DNA of 64,000 bases, taken from the NCBI RefSeq assembly GCF_001424145.1, contig NZ_LMQM01000017.1:11487-75486 (forward strand), written 5' to 3'. The notes under the pieces were generated by a model. The model was not told the origin of the DNA, did not search any database, and saw nothing but the letters and a program-made list of their open reading frames with translations. The stretch is from Chryseobacterium sp. Leaf404. Its GTDB lineage: Bacteria; Bacteroidota; Bacteroidia; Flavobacteriales; Weeksellaceae. Made by a program: the position numbers and the translations under genes. Below, one piece after another: positions 52,299 through 62,510 of the stretch (positions within the stretch are counted from its first letter, which is position 1; every line of letters begins with the position of its first letter).

Positions 52299-52483
52299 GA
52301 CCTTGTAGCTTAAAAGGAAAAGCCTGCGAAAAAATTGACGTATTCGCAGAGTTTGAGGATATTCCGGTTAGACCTGTGCGGACTAATGGGTAGAGTTTAC
52401 AGATGCACCGAAATTTTAGTAGGGAAGCGTATTTACAGCCTCAATGCCAATTTGGAATGTGAGTTCGAGTCTCATCAAGGTTA
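52299..52483 (+). ncRNA. tRNA-like RNA with a large variable-region insertion
   Basis: Acceptor stem GACCTTG (52299-52305) pairs with CAAGGTT (52476-52482; one G-U). Then come TA, D-stem GCTT (52308-52311) / AAGC (52320-52323) with loop AAAAGGAA (A14, R15, G18G19 and A21 in place), and C at position 26. The hairpin CTGCGAA (52324-52330) / TTCGCAG (52343-52349) stands where the anticodon arm should be but has a 12-nt loop. About 110 nt follow (52349-52458), with a candidate helix TTGAGG (52353-52358) / CCTCAA (52439-52444). T-arm GTGAG-TTCGAGT-CTCAT spans 52459-52475. The discriminator is A; CCA is not encoded. Because the anticodon loop is oversized it is unlikely to decode. rtcB starts 132 bp downstream. 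Confidence 0.65.
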
Positions 52484-52508
52484 CAAAATTTAAAAGTCGA
52501 ATCACTCG

Positions 52509-52593
52509 CAGCCCGACTTGAACGCAGCTCTTTTTGTGAGGAGGTACGACGAGCAAAAAAGCGGGAGTGGAAGGCGGTCAAGCTGCCCCAAAT
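52509..52593 (+). repeat. Dispersed ~90-bp repeat, copy C
   Basis: This is the same element as at 14813 and 39954: GCAGCCCGAC, AGCTCTTTTTG, AAAAAAGCGGGAGTGGAAGGCGG, GCTGCCCC. It lies between the tRNA-like RNA and rtcB, 22 bases before the rtcB start codon, so it would be in the rtcB leader. Confidence 0.85.
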
Positions 52594-52612
52594 AAAAAAA
52601 ATTAAACAATAA

Positions 52613-53998
<1,386 letters not shown>

Positions 53999-54043
53999 TA
54001 TGTTTTTGATAAACATCTTAAAAATCTTCATAAAAGTTTGTCA

Positions 54044-54097
54044 TTCCGCAGGAATCTATGCAAATATTTAATTTTTTGTACGGTAATTCCTGCGGAA
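54044..54097. repeat. Inverted repeat after rtcB
   Basis: TTCCGCAGGAAT (54044-54055) and ATTCCTGCGGAA (54086-54097) are perfect 12-bp inverted copies, each partly palindromic. It could end rtcB transcription, though no T run follows, or be a dispersed palindromic element. Confidence 0.75.
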
Positions 54098-54116
54098 CGA
54101 TAATTATAAAATTTAA

Positions 54117-54878
<762 letters not shown>

Positions 54879-54883
54879 ATTTA

Positions 54884-55522
54884 ATGAAAAAGTATCTGGA
54901 CTTACTTATAAAGCATAAAGAAAAACATCACACATCGAAAAACTACAATGCAAAAACAGCATCGATGTTTTCGTACATGAGAATGGAATTTGGGTTGGAA
55001 ATAGCGCCTGAAATCGAATACTTCTATACTTATTTTGATGTAAATGATGATGTATTGCAAACTTTACTCTATTCAAACTTTAAAGACATTACTCTTTTTT
55101 ACAATGAAGAGTTTGTTGAGTATGTTGTCGAACGGTGGATTAATCTACATGGAATTGACGAAAATACAAATCAAAATATTGAAGACGCTTTTTCAATCGG
55201 TAGATTCGAATTTAACTTTAAAAATAATGCTTTTAATAAGCATATTCAGGAAGTAGATTTTTTACAAATCTGTTTTGAAGAACTCGGCTCTGATGCACAT
55301 CTATGCTTCTCAATTGGATCCCATATAACAGGAGATTGCGGAGGCAATATTTATTTAATTTTGAATGGTGATTCCAGTGGATGCATCACAACAGATTTTG
55401 GGTATGAAAACTTTTCAGAAAATGCCTTGAATTTTTACTACAGTAATTTAGAAGAAGAAAACACATGGCACTGCCTTGATCAATACAAAGATTATATTGA
55501 AAAAATTGCTAAGGATGCTTAA
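54884..55522 (+). CDS. Unrecognised protein between two nucleotidyltransferases
   Basis: The 212-residue, acidic and AT-rich-coded protein (YLDLLIKHKEKHHTSKNYNA; EFGLEIAPEIEYFYTYFDVNDD; GGNIYLILNGDSSGCITTDFGYENFSENALNF) has no signal peptide or membrane segment. The GDSSGCITTDFG-type region and small alpha/beta look distantly resemble SUKH (SMI1/KNR4) proteins, some of which are toxin immunity proteins; I cannot confirm this. It is separated by 5 and 9 bases from its neighbours, so it is co-transcribed with both nucleotidyltransferases. Confidence 0.72.
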   Translation: MKKYLDLLIKHKEKHHTSKNYNAKTASMFSYMRMEFGLEIAPEIEYFYTYFDVNDDVLQTLLYSNFKDITLFYNEEFVEYVVERWINLHGIDENTNQNIEDAFSIGRFEFNFKNNAFNKHIQEVDFLQICFEELGSDAHLCFSIGSHITGDCGGNIYLILNGDSSGCITTDFGYENFSENALNFYYSNLEEENTWHCLDQYKDYIEKIAKDA

Positions 55523-55531
55523 TAATATAGA

Positions 55532-56680
55532 ATGTTAATTGAAACCTTAAAATCCCTAAAACTCATCCTCCTCGAATCCATCTCCGGAAGCCGCTCGTTC
55601 GGGCTCGCCACGGAAAATTCAGATACAGATATCAAAGGAGTTTACTATTTGCCAAAACAAGATTTTTTTGATTTAAACTATATCCCGCAGATTTCTAATG
55701 AGACAAATGATATTTCGTATTATGAAATCGGGAGATTTGTAGAATTACTGCAGAAAAACAATCCCAATATTCTGGAAATTCTGGCAAGTCCGGAAGACTG
55801 TATTCAAATTAAGAATCCTTTGATGGATTTGTTTAAGCCTGAAGATTTCCTGTCGAAATTATGCAAAGATACATTTGCCGGTTACGCCCTTTCTCAGATT
55901 AAAAAAGCAAAAGGACTCAATAAGAAAATTTTAAACCCAATTGAAAAGGAAAGAAAATCGATTCTTGATTTCTGCTATATTTTAGAAAATAACGGTTCTG
56001 TTCCGTTAAAAAAATGGTTGCGCGAATTCCCCTCCTCTGGAAATCGAGGAACGAGATTCGCCGACTCATTTAAAAATAATAAAACTTATGAGGCACTGGT
56101 GTCCAAAGGACGGGGTGGTCTCTCGCAGGAAAAATGTGGATTGGTGAGCATCGACAACACTAAAGGAATGTTTGCACTCTTTTATGATGAATCGGGAGAT
56201 TTAAATTATAAAGGAATAATCCGGAACGGAGAAGCCAATGAGGTTTCCGTATCATCAGTTCCGAAGGGAGAAAAATGTATTGCCTACTTGTTTTGCAACA
56301 TCGATGCCTACTCCACTTACTGCAAAGATTACAGAGAATACTGGAAATGGGTTTCGGAAAGAAACGAAGACCGCTACAACGTCAACCAAAATCACGGACA
56401 AAACTACGACAGCAAAAATATGATGCACACGATTCGTCTTTTGCAGTCTTGTGAGCAGATTTTTAAAAACAGTTCATTAAATATCAGAGTCGATAACCGT
56501 GACGAACTGTTAGACATCAAAGCCGGAAACTGGTCGTATGAAAAAGTTTTAGCGAAAGCAGAAAATTTAATAAAATCAATCGACCATTACCATTCCATCT
56601 CAAAACTCCCTGAATATCCTGATAGAGATAAAACCACTGAAATTTTAGTGGAAATAAGAGAAAAGTTATATTCTCATTAA
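55532..56680 (+). CDS. Second polymerase-beta-type nucleotidyltransferase, with an in-frame repeat insertion
   Basis: The 382 residues include ESISGSRSFGLATENSDTDIKGVYYL (G19-S20, D31, D33), IGRFVELLQKNNPNILEIL, GYALSQIKKAKGLNKK, NHGQNYDSKNMMHTIRLLQ and a helical tail. It is related to the 54129 protein but longer. Residues about 165-197 (EFPSSGNRGTRFADSF and following, up to GRGGL) are encoded by a dispersed repeat also found between genes at 50877. The flanks PLKKWL and LSQEKCGLVSI read naturally on their own. The insertion is in frame and probably forms a surface loop. It is the last gene of the unit. Confidence 0.88.
   Translation: MLIETLKSLKLILLESISGSRSFGLATENSDTDIKGVYYLPKQDFFDLNYIPQISNETNDISYYEIGRFVELLQKNNPNILEILASPEDCIQIKNPLMDLFKPEDFLSKLCKDTFAGYALSQIKKAKGLNKKILNPIEKERKSILDFCYILENNGSVPLKKWLREFPSSGNRGTRFADSFKNNKTYEALVSKGRGGLSQEKCGLVSIDNTKGMFALFYDESGDLNYKGIIRNGEANEVSVSSVPKGEKCIAYLFCNIDAYSTYCKDYREYWKWVSERNEDRYNVNQNHGQNYDSKNMMHTIRLLQSCEQIFKNSSLNIRVDNRDELLDIKAGNWSYEKVLAKAENLIKSIDHYHSISKLPEYPDRDKTTEILVEIREKLYSH
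56025..56125 (+). repeat. Dispersed repeat, coding copy
   Basis: This is nearly identical to 50877-50991 for the first 75 bp, with weaker similarity afterwards (GGACGGGGTGGTCTCTCGC versus TGACGGGTGGTTACACGCG). It is translated in frame in the nucleotidyltransferase gene. Confidence 0.85.
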
Positions 56681-56769
56681 ACACAGCAAAGAGAAAAACT
56701 TACCATTGATATTTTAATTCGTGTTCAAAATAAATTTCTAAATTTACTTTCAAATAAAAAAACACTGAT

Positions 56770-57147
56770 ATGAATTTCGACAATAAGTTTACCAAAGATT
56801 TCGAAGAACAATTCCAGAAACACCTTCAGGCAGTAAGAGGGATTTCTCCTGAAGATTTTGAAAAGATAAAACAAAACCTGCAGATCGTTTTTAAATTATT
56901 AGAGGATTTTAAAAACAAGCCGGATAAAACACCCGAAGATTTTGAACAACTGGCTGCCATAACTTCCAGACTAAAACCTCTTTTGCAAAATATTGAAGAT
57001 ATAAACCTGATTTTAGGAGAAAGTTTAAACAGACAATCAATCGCTTATTATGAGAATGTCAAAAAACTGGCGAAGGAAGGAGACAAAGAAGCGGAGAAAA
57101 TTTATCTTGATCTAAAAATGTATTTTGAAAAATTTGATGCTAATTGA
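56770..57147 (+). CDS. Small helical protein of unknown function
   Basis: The 125-residue, highly charged protein is mostly alpha-helical (FEEQFQKHLQAVRGISPEDFEKIKQNLQIVFKLLEDFKN; LAAITSRLKPLLQNIEDINLILGESLNRQSIAYYENVKKLAKEGD). It has no signal peptide or cysteine. A coiled-coil or helical-bundle adaptor is likely. It is monocistronic as far as visible, 89 bp after the nucleotidyltransferase gene. I do not recognise a family. Confidence 0.65.
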   Translation: MNFDNKFTKDFEEQFQKHLQAVRGISPEDFEKIKQNLQIVFKLLEDFKNKPDKTPEDFEQLAAITSRLKPLLQNIEDINLILGESLNRQSIAYYENVKKLAKEGDKEAEKIYLDLKMYFEKFDAN

Positions 57148-57312
57148 TTTAACAAAAGTTTTATATTTTAAAATTTTAAACTAACATTATTATGTCTACC
57201 CGCTGGTGCGAGCTTCACGATCGTACCCATTGCCAGAGATAAAGAGTAAACAAGCGGCTTGCGCAGCAAAATAGCTATAATTAAAACCATAGCATCCCTT
57301 AACTCCACAAAA
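57148..57312. other. Gene-free stretch with a small palindrome
   Basis: It contains GGTGCGA (57205-57211) and TCGTACC (57221-57227), inverted copies around a 9-base loop, in a locally GC-rich segment (CCCGCTGGTGCGAGCTTC). It is unlike its neighbours in composition and could be the remnant of a dispersed element. No gene is seen. Confidence 0.5.
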
Positions 57313-57338
57313 AAAGAGCTTCAAAACTGAAGCTCTTT
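57313..57338. terminator. Terminator of the cold-shock-domain gene
   Basis: AAAGAGCTTCA (57313-57323) pairs with TGAAGCTCTTT (57328-57338) around a 4-base loop, with A and T runs on the two sides. Confidence 0.9.
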
Positions 57339-57358
57339 CTGTATGAGTAATCAAAAGA

Positions 57359-57793
57359 TTATTTCACGATTTTAATATCAATCGCTGAAAATCCTTTTGG
57401 TGATCTTTCTTTTTCGTAAGAAACTTTATTCCCTTTTTTAAGGATTTCTGTAGCGTTGTTGCTGTGGAAGAAGATATTCTCTTTAGAACGGTCTTCGGTA
57501 ATGAAACCATAACCTTTATCGCTGAAGAATGTGATAATCCCGGTCTTTCTAAGTTCCTCCTCTTCGATTGGTGCTGCCCCAAGCTGAATATCATCAAGAC
57601 TGATCTCGATTTTTTCTCTGTTTTCAGGTGGTACAGAAGTAAGCTGACCATTTTCGTCAACGTACATAATCATATCATCGAGACTTTTGCCTTTGTCGTT
57701 GTTGTCTTTACGGTCTTCACGACGAAGCGCTTTCTCTTTTAATTTTGCCTGTTTTTTCTTAAAGTTTTCTTTTTTTGAAAAAGAATCTGCCAT
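57359..57793 (-). CDS. Cold-shock-domain protein with basic N-terminal extension
   Basis: The 144-residue RNA-binding protein has a C-terminal cold-shock domain (about 83-144) with TGIITFFSDKGYGFITED (RNP1-like) and NIFFHSNNA (RNP2-like). The N-terminal half is a charged Lys/Glu/Arg stretch (KKENFKKKQAKLKEKALRREDRKDNNDKGK) probably binding RNA or ribosomes. It is the usual form in flavobacteria and is longer than CspA. Two promoter candidates exist: TATCTTTA at 57828-57835 and TATATTTG at 58051-58058 (minus strand). The second would give a 5' leader of about 250 nt. Confidence 0.92.
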   Translation of the reverse strand: MADSFSKKENFKKKQAKLKEKALRREDRKDNNDKGKSLDDMIMYVDENGQLTSVPPENREKIEISLDDIQLGAAPIEEEELRKTGIITFFSDKGYGFITEDRSKENIFFHSNNATEILKKGNKVSYEKERSPKGFSAIDIKIVK

Positions 57794-58252
57794 ATATATT
57801 TTAAAATTTATTTGTTACTGATGACGTTAAAGATAGAATTTTTTTCCGGATTCTACCACGTTTCCGGCCAGATACTTTGCAGAAGTGCATCATTAAGGTA
57901 TTCTGTTGTTTTCAGTAGTGATAAAAGATTGCCTGTATCAATATTTTTTTGAGGAATAAACCGGCATCTGAAATGTGAAACTGATAGAAAAAAATAAATG
58001 CCCAAAACTTTTCTTTAGCAAAAGCTGTAAACATTCAGTTAATCACTCTGCAAATATACAACAAATATTATTGGAAAACAGCTTCATAATAACTTTTTAG
58101 TTTTCAATAACTTATCATTCAGATTTGAAAAATCTATAATTACATCTGAAATTTTGTTGATAAAAGTCGGTTTCCCTGCCGTCAATTGAATTCAGATTCA
58201 TTTAAATAATTTTATTATCTTCAACACTGAAAATTTTAAATTAAAATAAGCC
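57794..58252. other. Divergent gene-free region, 459 bp
   Basis: It lies between the cold-shock gene and the plus-strand repeat protein gene. It holds a -7-like box TATATTTG at 58051-58058 and TATCTTTA at 57828-57835, both on the minus strand, plus TATCTTCA at 58215-58222 (plus strand). No open frame is convincing. A long leader on the cold-shock transcript is possible. Confidence 0.55.
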
Positions 58253-58660
58253 ATGGGAAAAATCATTTTTGTAATACTTCTTTTCAGCCTTACCACAATA
58301 AGCGCGCAGACCATCGAATCATCCAGCCGCACCACCACAGGTTACATCAAAAGTGACGGAACAATCGAGAGCAGCAGCCGTTCGACCTTAGGTTACATTA
58401 AAAATGACGGCACCATTGAAAACAGCAGCAGAAGCACGATTGGTTACATTAAAAGTGACGGAACGATAGAAAATAAAAACCGTTCGACTGTGGGCTACGT
58501 TAAAAAAGACGGAACGGTGGAAAACAGCAGCCATTCAACCCTTGGTTACATCAAAGATGACGGAACTGTAGAAAACAGCAGCCGCGCTACCATTGGCTAT
58601 GCAAAAGGCATCAGCAAAGAATGGGCAGCAGTTGCATTTTTCTTTTTTAACTTTGATTAA
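58253..58660 (+). CDS. Five-bladed (beta-flower) repeat protein, secreted
   Basis: The 135 residues have a signal peptide (IIFVILLFSLTTISAQ) followed by six near-perfect 16-residue repeats of the form GTIENSSRSTIGYIKSD, then GISKEWAAVAFFFFNFD at the end. The repeat length and GYIK/DGT pattern are those of the 5-fold beta-flower family, which folds as a small propeller-like toroid. Function unknown. The repeats are also nearly identical at DNA level (GACGGAAC, GGTTACAT), so copy number may vary. Confidence 0.85.
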   Translation: MGKIIFVILLFSLTTISAQTIESSSRTTTGYIKSDGTIESSSRSTLGYIKNDGTIENSSRSTIGYIKSDGTIENKNRSTVGYVKKDGTVENSSHSTLGYIKDDGTVENSSRATIGYAKGISKEWAAVAFFFFNFD

Positions 58661-58728
58661 TATCCGTTTTCTGGAAAAAACTTCATAAGATAGCGCGGAT
58701 TTGCAACCGTGCTTAAGATAAAATAAAA

Positions 58729-58753
58729 AAAACCACCGAAATTCGGTGGTTTT
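58729..58753. terminator. Bidirectional terminator between the repeat protein and pnp
   Basis: AAAACCACCGAA (58729-58740) pairs with TTCGGTGGTTTT (58742-58753), flanked by A and T runs. Confidence 0.92.
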
Positions 58754-58768
58754 GTATGTATAAGATGA

Positions 58769-61042
58769 TTAATCTTGTGGTTCGTTCAAAGGTTTGTGCT
58801 CACCCGGTTGATCTCTTCCTTCAGGATTTACTCTACCTTCAGGTCTTGCAGGTCGGTCTTGTCTGTCCTGTCTGTTTCCTTCTGGTCTTCCCTGTCCTTC
58901 TTCTCTTGGTTTTTGAGCCGGTCTTTCCGGTCTTGGCAATAAAACTTTTCTTGAAAGTTTCATTTTCTTACGGTCGTCATAACCCATAAATTTCACCTCA
59001 ACCTGATCGCCTTCGTTGTAAGGAACTTTGTCTAAACGAGCCCATTCGATTTCAGAGATATGAAGAAGACCTTCAGTACCTTTAGCAATCGCTACAAAAG
59101 CTCCAAAATCCATTACTTTCACTACTCTTCCCTGGTAAACTTCACCTACAACAGGTACAAAAGTAATCTCGTTGATTTTTGCAATCGCCTCGTTGATTTT
59201 CTCTCTGCTTACACCTGAAATTTCGATTCTACCGATTTCGCCAACTTCTTCAATTGCGATAACTGTATCAGTATCTTTCTGCATCTGCTGAATGATTTTT
59301 CCACCAGGTCCGATTACCGCACCGATGAAATCTTTAGAGATTTCCATCATCACCATTTTCGGAGCGTGAGGTTTCACGTCTTCTCTTGGTGCAGAAATAG
59401 TTTCATTTAATTTATCAAGAATATGCAATCTTCCGTTTCTTGCCTGTAAAAGAGCTTTCTCCATGATTTCCATAGAAAGTCCCTGAACTTTGATGTCCAT
59501 CTGGCAAGCCGTGATTCCGTCTGCAGTTCCGGTTACTTTAAAGTCCATATCTCCCAGGTGATCTTCATCACCCAAAATGTCAGAAAGCACAGTGTATTTT
59601 CCTGATTTCACATCAGTCACCAATCCCATTGCAATACCAGAAACCGGCTTTTTGATTTGAACACCCGCATCCATCAACGCTAAAGTTCCTGCACAAACAG
59701 TTGCCATAGAAGATGAACCGTTTGATTCTAAAATATCAGAAACAATACGGATTGTATAAGGATTTTCTTCAGGGATCATATTTGCCAAAGCTCTCTGAGC
59801 TAAGTTTCCGTGACCCACTTCTCTTCTTGAAGTTCCTCTTAAAGGACGCGCTTCACCCGTTGAGAATGGCGGGAAATTATAATGAAGGAAAAATCTTTCG
59901 TCATAGTTTACCATTACGCTGTCTACCATGTTTGCATCTTTTACCGAGCCTAAAGTTACAGCTGTTAAAGACTGAGTTTCACCTCTTGTAAAGATTGCAG
60001 AACCGTGAGCTCCCGGTAAATAATCTATTTCAGACCAGATTGGACGGATTGTTTCAGGATCACGACCGTCAAGACGGATTTTATCATTGATAATCATCTG
60101 ACGCATCGCCTCTTTTTCAACATCGTGGAAGTACACTTTTACGAAAGGAGTAACTCTCTCAAGTTCTTCAACGTTTTCAACATATTGAGCTAAAAATTCG
60201 TCACGTACCGCTCTGAATTTTTCTCCCCGTTCTTCTTTTCCTGAAGGAGTTTTTGCTACTTCATATACTTTATCATAAGTTTCTTTCCACACTTTCTCAC
60301 GAATTGCTTCGTCGTGATTTTCGTGGCTGTATTCTCTTTTTGGTAATGATTTGCCTACTTTTTCAGCTAATCTTTCCTGAGCTTCAACCTGTTTTTTGAT
60401 TTCTTCGTGGGCAAAAGTAATCGCTTCAAGCATTTCTGCTTCAGTGATTTCCTTCATTTCACCTTCCACCATTACGATAGAATCTTTGGTTGCACCCACC
60501 ATAATGTCAAGGTCAGCCAATTTAAGATCTTCATAATTAGGATTGATTGCCAGTTTCCCATCGATTCTTACTACTCTTACTTCAGACATTGGTCCGTTGA
60601 AAGGAATATCTGTAATTGCAATCGCTGCCGAAGCAGCAAGACCTGCCAAATCATCCGGAATTGACTGTCCGTCATAAGAAATCAATGAAATCATCACCTG
60701 TACCTCCGCGTGGAAATCTTCAGGGAATAATGGTCTTAGAACTCTGTCTACCAAACGCATTGTCAGGATTTCCTGATCTGAAGGTCTGGCCTCTCTTCTG
60801 AAAAAGTTTCCTGGAATTTTTCCACCTGCGTAGAATTTTTCTCTGTAATCTACTGTCAATGGTAAGAAATCTACACCATCTTTTGCTTCTTTGCTGGCTA
60901 CCACAGTTGCTAAAAGCATTGTGCCACCGATTTTTACTACAACAGAACCGTCAGCCTGTTTTGCCAGTTTTCCTGTTTCTAAAGTGATCTCTCTGCCGTC
61001 TGCAAGAATGATCGTTTCTGTAATTGCTTGAGGTATACTCAT
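58769..61042 (-). CDS. pnp: Polyribonucleotide nucleotidyltransferase (PNPase)
   Basis: This 3'-5' phosphorolytic exoribonuclease functions in mRNA decay. The 757 residues include two RNase PH domains ([67 protein letters not shown]), a KH domain ([16 protein letters not shown]) and an S1 domain ([28 protein letters not shown]). The C-terminal tail of about 55 residues is rich in Arg, Pro, Glu and Gln ([28 protein letters not shown]), typical of Bacteroidota PNPases. A leader hairpin precedes it. Confidence 0.96.
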   Translation of the reverse strand: MSIPQAITETIILADGREITLETGKLAKQADGSVVVKIGGTMLLATVVASKEAKDGVDFLPLTVDYREKFYAGGKIPGNFFRREARPSDQEILTMRLVDRVLRPLFPEDFHAEVQVMISLISYDGQSIPDDLAGLAASAAIAITDIPFNGPMSEVRVVRIDGKLAINPNYEDLKLADLDIMVGATKDSIVMVEGEMKEITEAEMLEAITFAHEEIKKQVEAQERLAEKVGKSLPKREYSHENHDEAIREKVWKETYDKVYEVAKTPSGKEERGEKFRAVRDEFLAQYVENVEELERVTPFVKVYFHDVEKEAMRQMIINDKIRLDGRDPETIRPIWSEIDYLPGAHGSAIFTRGETQSLTAVTLGSVKDANMVDSVMVNYDERFFLHYNFPPFSTGEARPLRGTSRREVGHGNLAQRALANMIPEENPYTIRIVSDILESNGSSSMATVCAGTLALMDAGVQIKKPVSGIAMGLVTDVKSGKYTVLSDILGDEDHLGDMDFKVTGTADGITACQMDIKVQGLSMEIMEKALLQARNGRLHILDKLNETISAPREDVKPHAPKMVMMEISKDFIGAVIGPGGKIIQQMQKDTDTVIAIEEVGEIGRIEISGVSREKINEAIAKINEITFVPVVGEVYQGRVVKVMDFGAFVAIAKGTEGLLHISEIEWARLDKVPYNEGDQVEVKFMGYDDRKKMKLSRKVLLPRPERPAQKPREEGQGRPEGNRQDRQDRPARPEGRVNPEGRDQPGEHKPLNEPQD

Positions 61043-61057
61043 AAATTGTTTTGTGTT

Positions 61058-61075
61058 GCACTCCGTATTGAGTGC
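61058..61075 (-). promoter_or_regulatory. Hairpin in the pnp leader
   Basis: GCACTC (61058-61063) and GAGTGC (61070-61075) form a perfect 6-bp stem with a 6-base loop, 16 bp upstream of the pnp start. A -7 box TAAATTTG at 61109-61116 (minus strand) puts it inside a leader of about 60 nt. A structured pnp leader is an autoregulation site in other bacteria; here this is inference. Confidence 0.55.
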
Positions 61076-61199
61076 TTTAATTATTATATTTCGTCTAAAA
61101 TGTGGTGCAAATTTAAGGTATTATTTGTTATAATATCCTATTTTATAGATTTAAGAATCGATTTATAAGTTTTAAACTTTTAGATCTCAAATAATTGCC

Positions 61200-62372
61200 T
61201 CACTTTCTGTTTTTCTTTTTTGAAATAGTATAGCCCAGCTTCCATTCCAGATAATTGGCAATATGAAAATTGTAGGCGTTGATTCCGAATGACGCAAACA
61301 GCCGGTCTGTAATCTGATACTGAAGACCTATTTTCTGAAATAAAATATCTTTGTCATACTGTCTGGTTTTCTTGAATGGATACACTCCTGCACCGATGTT
61401 TACGTATAGTTTCCCGATCATCAAACGGTAGGTTGGGATGATACTCAAGAGCATCCTGTCATTAGAAAATCTTTTTTTCTCATACAAAGTACTGTCCTGA
61501 ACATAAGAGGTGTGATTATATTCTCCATCGTAGGTGATTCCTACTCCTAAACCATAGGCAGATTTGTCTGAATACTGATGCATGTAAAGAGCATCGGCAC
61601 CGAAGACGTTGTACTCGTAACCTTCATAGTACTTCAGATCGAAGCGGTTTTCACCCTGATAAAAGGAGTCTTTTCTTCCGCCAAAAACAGAGAATTCCAG
61701 AGTATTGTTTTTTTCGGCCGGTTTGTATACAGTGTCGGTTTCAATGGGTTTGATTCTTTCAGGATAATAAGTGAGACTGAGCTGTCCGGCAGCCATATTC
61801 AGACCTTTATTGGGGATTTTTGTAGCACCGTTGGAGAGATGATTAAATTTTAAATTTAAACCTACATCAAAATGCTCATCCAGTTCATAATGCAGTCCTG
61901 TGGACAGGCCGATGTACATATTTGTTTTGGAGCCAACAGAAATATTGTAATACTGCCTGTCAAAATCAAAATAATTTGAATTGAAAGAAATCCCGAAATT
62001 AATTCCGTACATCCATTTAAGTCTGTTCCACTGGTTTATTTTAGCGTTGTAAATCCCATAAAAACCATAAGGACTTCCCATGTCTTTTCCTTTCAGAAAA
62101 TCTAAAGCAAAAACACCGAAACCGATTTGAGGATAATTGAAAAGTTTTTCCCAATCTCTGCTGCCGTCGGTCTGTTTCAAAAACTGAATGTTGTATCCTG
62201 AAAATGCTTTATGTCTGTAAAAATTCAGAGATTCGTTGGTGGGAATAATTCCGCCATATTCTCCTGTTGCCGCAAATGCCCATTTTTGAGGCTTCAAGCT
62301 GTCGTTTTCCTGTGAAAACACAAAAGCATTTGAAAACAGCAGGATGGAGAGAATATAAAATCTGTGGAGCAC
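61200..62372 (-). CDS. PagL-like lipid A deacylase / acyloxyacyl hydrolase family
   Basis: This 390-residue outer-membrane beta-barrel protein has a signal peptide (FYILSILLFSNAFVFSQ). KFNHLSNGATKIPNKGLNMAAGQLSLTYY carries the His-x-Ser-type catalytic pair of PagL, with an Asn-Gly turn. PagL removes an acyl chain from lipid A at the cell surface. The barrel strands (GIYNAKINQWNRLKWMYGINFGISF; IGKLYVNIGAGVYPFKK) fit. Family membership is clear, but the exact position of the acyl cut is not. It is monocistronic. Confidence 0.85.
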   Translation of the reverse strand: MLHRFYILSILLFSNAFVFSQENDSLKPQKWAFAATGEYGGIIPTNESLNFYRHKAFSGYNIQFLKQTDGSRDWEKLFNYPQIGFGVFALDFLKGKDMGSPYGFYGIYNAKINQWNRLKWMYGINFGISFNSNYFDFDRQYYNISVGSKTNMYIGLSTGLHYELDEHFDVGLNLKFNHLSNGATKIPNKGLNMAAGQLSLTYYPERIKPIETDTVYKPAEKNNTLEFSVFGGRKDSFYQGENRFDLKYYEGYEYNVFGADALYMHQYSDKSAYGLGVGITYDGEYNHTSYVQDSTLYEKKRFSNDRMLLSIIPTYRLMIGKLYVNIGAGVYPFKKTRQYDKDILFQKIGLQYQITDRLFASFGINAYNFHIANYLEWKLGYTISKKKNRK

Positions 62373-62457
62373 GGGCTTGTTATTTTAGAAAGTGGCAAAT
62401 TTAATGATTAGGATTTAAATAAAATCTAAATTATTCTTAGTTTTAAAATTAAATCCA

Positions 62458-62486
62458 CAAAAAAAGCAACCTCTTTCGAAGTTGCT
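62458..62486 (-). terminator. Terminator of rpsO
   Basis: AGCAAC (62465-62470) pairs with GTTGCT (62481-62486), and a run of T follows on the minus strand. Confidence 0.78.
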
Positions 62487-62510
62487 AATGTTTTTAGACT
62501 ATCGCTAAGA

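Noticed and set aside
52299..52483. The tRNA-like RNA as a normal tRNA carrying an intron in the anticodon loop
   Set aside because: No 3' strand for the anticodon stem exists beyond the insertion; the only match (TTCGCAG) lies before it, so the insert is in the variable region, not the anticodon loop.
52299..52483. The tRNA-like RNA as transfer-messenger RNA
   Set aside because: It is about 185 nt, far shorter than usual tmRNA, has no evident tag frame and lacks the G-U pair at position 3-70.
57148..57312. A small gene in the GC-rich piece near 57190
   Set aside because: The ATG at 57192 opens no frame of useful length, and the sequence is palindromic rather than coding.
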